DNA from: Flavobacteriales bacterium CG18_big_fil_WC_8_21_14_2_50_32_9
Lineage (GTDB): Bacteria; Bacteroidota; Bacteroidia; Flavobacteriales_E; Vicingaceae
Length of the DNA stretch: 10,693 nt
Assembly (NCBI GenBank): GCA_002770955.1
Contig: PCUH01000140.1
Coordinates: 1-10,693 of the forward strand
Reading direction: 5' to 3'
The notes below the pieces were generated by a model. The model ran no database searches and had not been told where the DNA came from. It saw only the letters and a list, made by a program, of their open reading frames with translations. Of this stretch, positions 7,219 through 10,693 are shown piece by piece (within the stretch, counting starts at the first letter, position 1; each line of letters starts with the position of its first letter). The position numbers and the translations under genes are program-made.

Positions 7219-7226
7219 CAAATTTA
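7219..7226 (-). promoter_or_regulatory. -7 box of the hisS promoter
   Basis: The minus strand reads TAAATTTG, an exact match to TAnnTTTG, starting 29 bp before the hisS ATG. It lies downstream of the terminator at 7251-7283, where a new promoter is needed. I see no TTG at the expected -33 distance, only a T-rich stretch. Confidence 0.45.
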
Positions 7227-7250
7227 AGATATTAAAGCTGATTTAAAATT

Positions 7251-7283
7251 AAAAAAGCCCAAAAGCGATATTCACTTTTGGGC
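7251..7283 (-). terminator. Strong intrinsic terminator ending the tyrosine-catabolism unit
   Basis: A perfect 9-bp stem, gcccaaaag (7257-7265) with cttttgggc (7275-7283), has a 9-base loop. On the minus strand it is followed directly by six Ts (7256-7251). It lies about 25 bp after the stop of the 62-residue membrane protein and insulates hisS from the upstream genes. Confidence 0.88.
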
Positions 7284-7308
7284 TTCCTTTATAATAATAC
7301 GATTTGTT

Positions 7309-7497
7309 TTAATGATGAGCTTCCTCTGAATCACTATTAAACAATACTATTGCTATTATTGCTCCTATTATTAGTAACGTCATGCTCAATGCTTGAACAA
7401 TTCCTCCGTCTTTTTCAATAGCGATATAGGCATAATGAAAAGGTGCTGTAAATAAAAATGCAATGATTGCCAAGGCTATTAATTTATTTTTTTTCAT
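7309..7497 (-). CDS. Small two-helix membrane protein, function unknown
   Basis: A 62-residue protein that I cannot assign to a named family. Its start MKKNKLIALAIIAFLFTAPF (1-20) is a positively charged N-terminus plus hydrophobic helix, which could be an uncleaved anchor. A short loop with EKDGG (28-32) follows, then a second helix (about 35-54, ALSMTLLIIGAIIAIVLF). It ends in an acidic, His-tipped tail (NSDSEEAHH). Two helices with both ends on the cytoplasmic side is the simplest topology. It begins 71 bp after the hydroxyphenylpyruvate dioxygenase stop, with no terminator between, and is followed by the strong terminator at 7251-7283, so it probably is the last gene of that unit. It may also have its own start from a near-match -7 box (TACTTTAG, minus strand, 7529-7522). 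Confidence 0.75.
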   Translation of the reverse strand: MKKNKLIALAIIAFLFTAPFHYAYIAIEKDGGIVQALSMTLLIIGAIIAIVLFNSDSEEAHH

Positions 7498-7521
7498 GTT
7501 GTGTTTGTTAGATTTGAACTG

Positions 7522-7529
7522 CTAAAGTA
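7522..7529 (-). promoter_or_regulatory. Near-match -7 box before the 62-residue membrane protein
   Basis: TACTTTAG on the minus strand differs from TAnnTTTG at one position and is followed by C, as is common in flavobacterial promoters. It starts 32 bp before the ATG. No clear -33 TTG was found, so it may be chance. Confidence 0.25.
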
Positions 7530-7567
7530 CAATTTTTATTCATTATTAAAAACGAAATACCGATTTT

Positions 7568-8725
7568 TTAAAGCGTACCTCTTTTTTCTTGTTCTCTTTC
7601 TATGGATTCAAATAATGCTTTAAAATTTCCTGCTCCAAAACCTCTAGCACCCATCCGTTGTATGATTTCAAAAAACAAAGTTGGTCTATCTTCAACTGGT
7701 TTTGTAAATATTTGCAACAAATAACCTTCTTCATCAGCATCTATCATAATTCCTAGTCCTTTGAGTGTTTTAATGTCTTCTCGAAGTTTATGATTATGTG
7801 CTTGTAATCGTTGCGGAACAGCTCTGTAATATTCCTCTGGTGGAGTGGATAAAAATTCTACTCCTCTAGCTCTTAATTTAGATACGGTTGTAATAATATC
7901 ATCTGTAGCTACAGCAATATGTTGTGCTCCAGGACCTTCATAAAAATCTAAGTATTCTTCAATTTGAGATTTTTTCTTTCCTTCAGCAGGCTCATTAATC
8001 GGGAATTTAATTCTTCCGTTGCCATTACTCATTACTTTACTCATTAAAGCAGAATATTCGGTATGAATTTGTTTGTCATCAAACGATAAAAAGTTTACAA
8101 ATCCAAGTACATCTTCATAAAACTTAACCCAAGTATTCATTTCATTCCAACCTACATTACCCACCATGTGGTCAATAAATTTTAAGCCTGTTGGTTCTGG
8201 ATTGTAATCCGATTCCCAGTTTTTATATCCTGGTAAAAATACTCCATTATAATTTTTTCTTTCCACAAAAATATGCACTGTGTCACCATAGGTATGTATC
8301 CCTGAACGCACCACTTCTCCATGCTCGTCTTTTTCTACCGTTGGTTTCATAAAAGATTTAGCTCCTCTTTTAGTAGTTTCTTCCCACGATTTAGTGGCAT
8401 CTTCTACCCAAAGTGCAATTACTTTAACTCCATCTCCATGCTTAACAATATGGTCGTTTATTGGTGATTTTGAATTTAACGGAGTAGTCAATACCAATCT
8501 GATTTTATCTTGTTTCAACACATAAGAGGCATATTCTCTACAGCCTGTTTCTAAGCCTTTGTAAGCAAAAGACTGAAATCCAAATGCTGTTTTATAGAAA
8601 TGTGCTGCTTGTTTCGCATTTCCAACATATAGTTCAACATAGTCTGTTCCTAAAAGCGGTAAGAAATCTTGAGCTCCTTCAAATATTTTTTCTAATCCGT
8701 ATTCTACGTTTTTAATTTCTTTCAT
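7568..8725 (-). CDS. hppD: 4-hydroxyphenylpyruvate dioxygenase
   Basis: This Fe(II) enzyme turns 4-hydroxyphenylpyruvate into homogentisate with O2, releasing CO2, the second step of tyrosine breakdown. The 385 residues form two vicinal-oxygen-chelate domains (about 25-160 and 180-345). The metal triad is visible in the C-terminal half: His186 (FIDHMVGNV), His269 (GAQHIAVATDD) and Glu353 (LFFEIIQR). The C-terminal lid has the conserved GARGFGAGNFKALFESIERE (359-378), and the substrate-side Gln338 is in LLQIFTKP. These features fit the family at normal length. The related hydroxymandelate synthase is less likely given the adjacent homogentisate dioxygenase. It starts 136 bp after the homogentisate dioxygenase stop without a terminator or good promoter box between, so the two are probably co-transcribed. 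Confidence 0.96.
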   Translation of the reverse strand: MKEIKNVEYGLEKIFEGAQDFLPLLGTDYVELYVGNAKQAAHFYKTAFGFQSFAYKGLETGCREYASYVLKQDKIRLVLTTPLNSKSPINDHIVKHGDGVKVIALWVEDATKSWEETTKRGAKSFMKPTVEKDEHGEVVRSGIHTYGDTVHIFVERKNYNGVFLPGYKNWESDYNPEPTGLKFIDHMVGNVGWNEMNTWVKFYEDVLGFVNFLSFDDKQIHTEYSALMSKVMSNGNGRIKFPINEPAEGKKKSQIEEYLDFYEGPGAQHIAVATDDIITTVSKLRARGVEFLSTPPEEYYRAVPQRLQAHNHKLREDIKTLKGLGIMIDADEEGYLLQIFTKPVEDRPTLFFEIIQRMGARGFGAGNFKALFESIEREQEKRGTL

Positions 8726-8784
8726 TTTAGTTAGTTTATAAGTTTAATAGATGATAAGTTTAAGTTTTTAGTTGTTTGATACGT

Positions 8785-8814
8785 GTTGACTGTTTATCGG
8801 TTGACTGTTAACAG
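8785..8814. repeat. Short direct repeat in the dioxygenase spacer
   Basis: The 10-mer gttgactgtt occurs at 8785-8794 and again at 8800-8809. The second copy runs into the palindrome ctgttaacag (8805-8814). Together with the nearby taagttt repeats (from about 8732 to 8766) this gives a simple-sequence character to the 136-bp spacer. No terminator or promoter match was seen. Confidence 0.45.
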
Positions 8815-8861
8815 ATATTTTTTAATTAAACAATTGTTACATTAATTAATTTTCACATTGT

Positions 8862-10022
8862 CTAACTCTCCAACCACGATTTATAATAATCTTCCACTTG
8901 AAGTTTCATGGCTTCTTCTGTTATCATTACAGGGCTAAATGGATCTATCATCACCGCTAATTCTTCGGTTTGTTTTTTTCCTACACTTCGCTCTATTGCT
9001 CCAGGGTGTGGTCCATGGGGAATTCCGCCTGGATGAAGTGTTATTTGCCCTTTTTCAATGTTGTTTCTACTCATAAAATCCCCATCAACATAATATAAAA
9101 TTTCTTCTGAATCTATGTTGCTATGATGGTAGGGTGCTGGTACTGCTTCTGGATGATAATCATACATTCTCGGCACAAAAGAACAAACCACAAAACCTGC
9201 TGCTTCCCATTGTTGATGCGTTGGTGGTGGCAGGTGAATTCGACCTGTAATTGGCTCGAAATCGTGAATTGAAAAAGCGTAAGGGTAATTAAATCCATCC
9301 CACCCAACTACATCAAAGGGATGATTTTCGTGGGTATATTCCCATAAAACATCTTGTTTTTTTGATAAAATCTTAAATTTTCCTTTTTCATCATGCGTTT
9401 CCAAATTTTCTGGCAATCTAAAATCTCTTTCACAAAAAGGCGAGTGTTCTAATAATTGTCCGTAATTATTTCTGTACCTGCTTGGAGTTGTAATTGCACT
9501 GGCTGACTCAATGAATAATATTCTATTATCTTCAGTATCAAAGTCAATCTGATAAGTAGTTCCTCTTGGAATAATTAAATAATCACCATACTTAAAATTA
9601 ATGTTTCCATACATGGTTCTTAATTTTCCAGAACCGACATGAATGAATAATAGTTCATCGGAATCGCTGTTTCTGTAGAAATAATCGTTGGAAAAAGATT
9701 TTGGAGCTGCTAATCCAATTTTTAAATCTTTATTAACCAAAAGAATTTTCCTGCTTTCCAAATAATCTTGCTCAGGTTTTAAAGAAAATCCTTTCAAACT
9801 TATGGCTTTCATATTTTTAGGTATAGCAATTTTAGGAGTTAAATCTTTAATTTGCCTTACTTCACTAACAACAGTAGGTGGATACAAATGATAAATTAAA
9901 GAAGACATCCCAACAAATCCAGCTGTTCCAAACAATTCTTCTTGATATAAACTACCATCTTCTTTTTTAAAAGTAGTGTGTCTTTTTTTAGGGATTTTTC
10001 CTAATTTATGGTATCTGGACAT
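8862..10022 (-). CDS. hmgA: Homogentisate 1,2-dioxygenase
   Basis: This Fe(II) enzyme opens the ring of homogentisate to maleylacetoacetate, the step after hydroxyphenylpyruvate dioxygenase. The iron ligands can be placed by alignment of spacing to the human enzyme (His335, Glu341, His371): here they are His300 and Glu306 in YHHSNIDSEEI, and His336 in GGIPHGPHPG, with the same 6- and 30-residue spacings. Other hallmarks are the cupin-like segment LLFIHVGSGKLRTMYGNINF (124-143) with GDYLIIPRGTTYQID (146-160), and ENHPFDVVGWDGFNYPYAF (232-250). The 386-residue length is shorter than the human protein (445), as is common in bacterial members, and no key residue is missing. The ATG at 10022 gives MSRYHKLGKIPKKRHTTF, the expected start. 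It is likely the first gene of the tyrosine-catabolism unit. Confidence 0.96.
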   Translation of the reverse strand: MSRYHKLGKIPKKRHTTFKKEDGSLYQEELFGTAGFVGMSSLIYHLYPPTVVSEVRQIKDLTPKIAIPKNMKAISLKGFSLKPEQDYLESRKILLVNKDLKIGLAAPKSFSNDYFYRNSDSDELLFIHVGSGKLRTMYGNINFKYGDYLIIPRGTTYQIDFDTEDNRILFIESASAITTPSRYRNNYGQLLEHSPFCERDFRLPENLETHDEKGKFKILSKKQDVLWEYTHENHPFDVVGWDGFNYPYAFSIHDFEPITGRIHLPPPTHQQWEAAGFVVCSFVPRMYDYHPEAVPAPYHHSNIDSEEILYYVDGDFMSRNNIEKGQITLHPGGIPHGPHPGAIERSVGKKQTEELAVMIDPFSPVMITEEAMKLQVEDYYKSWLES

Positions 10023-10067
10023 AGTTTATTTTATTAATTCGTTTTATTTTCTATTTTATGAGAGGAA

Positions 10068-10075
10068 CAAATATA
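10068..10075 (-). promoter_or_regulatory. -7 box of the dioxygenase operon promoter
   Basis: TATATTTG on the minus strand matches TAnnTTTG exactly and starts 53 bp before the homogentisate dioxygenase ATG. It sits downstream of the terminator at 10121-10148. The nearest TTTTG (10105-10101) is 25 bp away, longer than usual, so the -33 element is uncertain. Confidence 0.5.
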
Positions 10076-10087
10076 CTAATTTTAGTA
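10074..10087. promoter_or_regulatory. Inverted repeat overlapping the dioxygenase promoter
   Basis: tactaa (10074-10079) and ttagta (10082-10087) are exact reverse complements separated by two bases. They abut and slightly overlap the -7 box on its upstream side, a position where a dimeric regulator could affect polymerase binding. The repeat is AT-rich and only 6 bp per arm, so chance is a real alternative. Confidence 0.3.
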
Positions 10088-10120
10088 CTCTATTTCCTGA
10101 CAAAAGTCAAGTTTTGAAAT

Positions 10121-10148
10121 AAAAAAAAGCAGGTTTTTTAACCTGCTT
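10121..10148 (-). terminator. Intrinsic terminator after the DUF6249-like gene
   Basis: A 9-bp stem, aagcaggtt (10127-10135) with aacctgctt (10140-10148), has a tttt loop. On the minus strand it is followed by a run of Ts (10128-10121, partly shared with the stem). It stands 36 bp after the stop at 10184 and separates that gene from the dioxygenase unit. Confidence 0.85.
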
Positions 10149-10183
10149 AAAACAAAGATTTGCACTACTAAATCTAATTAAAA

Positions 10184-10540
10184 TTAACTAATCTCTTCGT
10201 TTTTATCATTTTTACGTTTGTTCTCATCCATCTTATTGGCAATAAATAAGCCTATTCCACCAAATAAAAACACCATTGAAAAGTAGCAAACTTCATTTTT
10301 AAGTGGAGTATAAACATCCAATACATTTCCTACCAATAATCCAACTCCAACTCCAACTGCTATTAAAGCAAATTTCAACGCAGAGCCACTGTTGTTTTCT
10401 TTTTTAGGCAAATTTAAATCCATGCCTTTTTCTATCATTTTTAATCTTTCTTGATTTTCCATTCTTCTAAGCAACACTATCATTGTAAAAACACCGAGTG
10501 TTATAAAAATTGGAATGGACACTCCTATAATTTCTGTCAT
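10184..10540 (-). CDS. Small three-helix membrane protein, DUF6249-like
   Basis: With the ATG at 10540 the product is 118 residues. It has an N-terminal helix (about 6-25), then a basic stretch with ENQERLKMIEKGMDL (28-42), a glycine-rich second helix (about 55-75, FALIAVGVGVGLLVG), a third helix (about 85-103, FSMVFLFGGIGLFIAN), and a charged tail. The ERxxxIEKG motif after the first helix followed by a glycine-rich pair of helices is what I associate with DUF6249 proteins of Bacteroidota, which have no known role; this is from memory of the family. An upstream ATG at 10567 would add nine residues (MYKPIKFKI); the later start is preferred because MTEIIGVSIPIF begins directly at the first helix and is preceded by an A-rich leader. 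Upstream partners, if any, lie beyond the window edge. Confidence 0.85.
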   Translation of the reverse strand: MTEIIGVSIPIFITLGVFTMIVLLRRMENQERLKMIEKGMDLNLPKKENNSGSALKFALIAVGVGVGLLVGNVLDVYTPLKNEVCYFSMVFLFGGIGLFIANKMDENKRKNDKNEEIS

Positions 10541-10649
10541 AATTTTAAATTTAATTGGTTTGTACATGCTTTGACAAGAGATGATGAAAAAATGTTACAG
10601 ATAATGTGATAATTCATAAAAAATAATTTAAAATCAGCACACCAAACAA

Positions 10650-10657
10650 CAAATCTA
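10650..10657 (-). promoter_or_regulatory. Possible -7 box upstream of the DUF6249-like gene
   Basis: TAGATTTG on the minus strand matches TAnnTTTG exactly, about 110 bp before the ATG at 10540. No -33 TTG lies at the usual distance, and an upstream gene outside the window could instead provide the transcript. Confidence 0.3.
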
Positions 10658-10693
10658 ACGTTGTAACATTTTATTTTGTTTATGTGTCTTACC

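Noticed and set aside
9113..9307. Minus-strand ORF of 64 codons within the homogentisate dioxygenase gene
   Set aside because: It is an alternative frame of a clearly coding region and its product has no family-like features.
10568..10693. Possible small genes at the right edge
   Set aside because: Only very short frames were seen, for example MMKKCYR on the plus strand near 10581, with no supporting signal.

Overview
The window looks like chromosomal DNA from a Bacteroidota, most likely a member of the Flavobacteriia. Grounds: the DNA is AT-rich, A-rich stretches rather than Shine-Dalgarno sequences precede the starts, several upstream regions carry the Bacteroidota -7 box (TAnnTTTG), and the proteins (tandem MacB-like permeases, long HisRS, short homogentisate dioxygenase, DUF6249-like membrane protein) are of the kind seen in that group. 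The placement is inferred from sequence character, not from a database search.

Layout. Almost everything is on the minus strand, so read from the right. (a) 10184-10540: a small three-helix membrane protein resembling the DUF6249 family, closed by a clear terminator. (b) 10022 down to 7309: homogentisate 1,2-dioxygenase, 4-hydroxyphenylpyruvate dioxygenase and a 62-residue membrane protein. These probably form one transcription unit ending in a strong intrinsic terminator at 7251-7283. The two dioxygenases catalyse consecutive steps of tyrosine catabolism: 4-hydroxyphenylpyruvate to homogentisate, then to maleylacetoacetate. The isomerase and fumarylacetoacetase are not in the window. (c) 7197 down to 4652: hisS, then nadA, separated by 143 bp holding a perfect 22-bp palindrome. 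(d) 4026-4553: the only convincing plus-strand gene, a secreted or membrane-anchored protein of unknown function. It converges on nadA and ends in a terminator at 4593-4627. (e) 3359-4025: 667 bp without a convincing gene, apart from the promoter of the next operon. (f) 3358 down to 9: an ABC transporter operon of the MacB/LolCDE type with one ATPase and two paralogous FtsX-type permeases. The ATPase and first permease overlap by 8 bp. The two permeases are separated by 166 bp carrying two GC-rich hairpins that look like dispersed repeats, plus a 35-codon mini-ORF whose stop overlaps the TTG start of the second permease. A periplasmic adaptor and outer-membrane partner, if present, lie outside the window.

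I see no phage, CRISPR, transposase, rRNA or tRNA. Most genes are housekeeping or ordinary catabolic and transport genes. The more interesting signals are small and intergenic: GC-rich hairpins inside an operon, the mini-ORF with a coupled TTG start, the 22-bp palindrome, an inverted repeat over the likely dioxygenase promoter, the unknown plus-strand protein, and the possibly decayed region beside it. I found no clear sign of a wholly new system.
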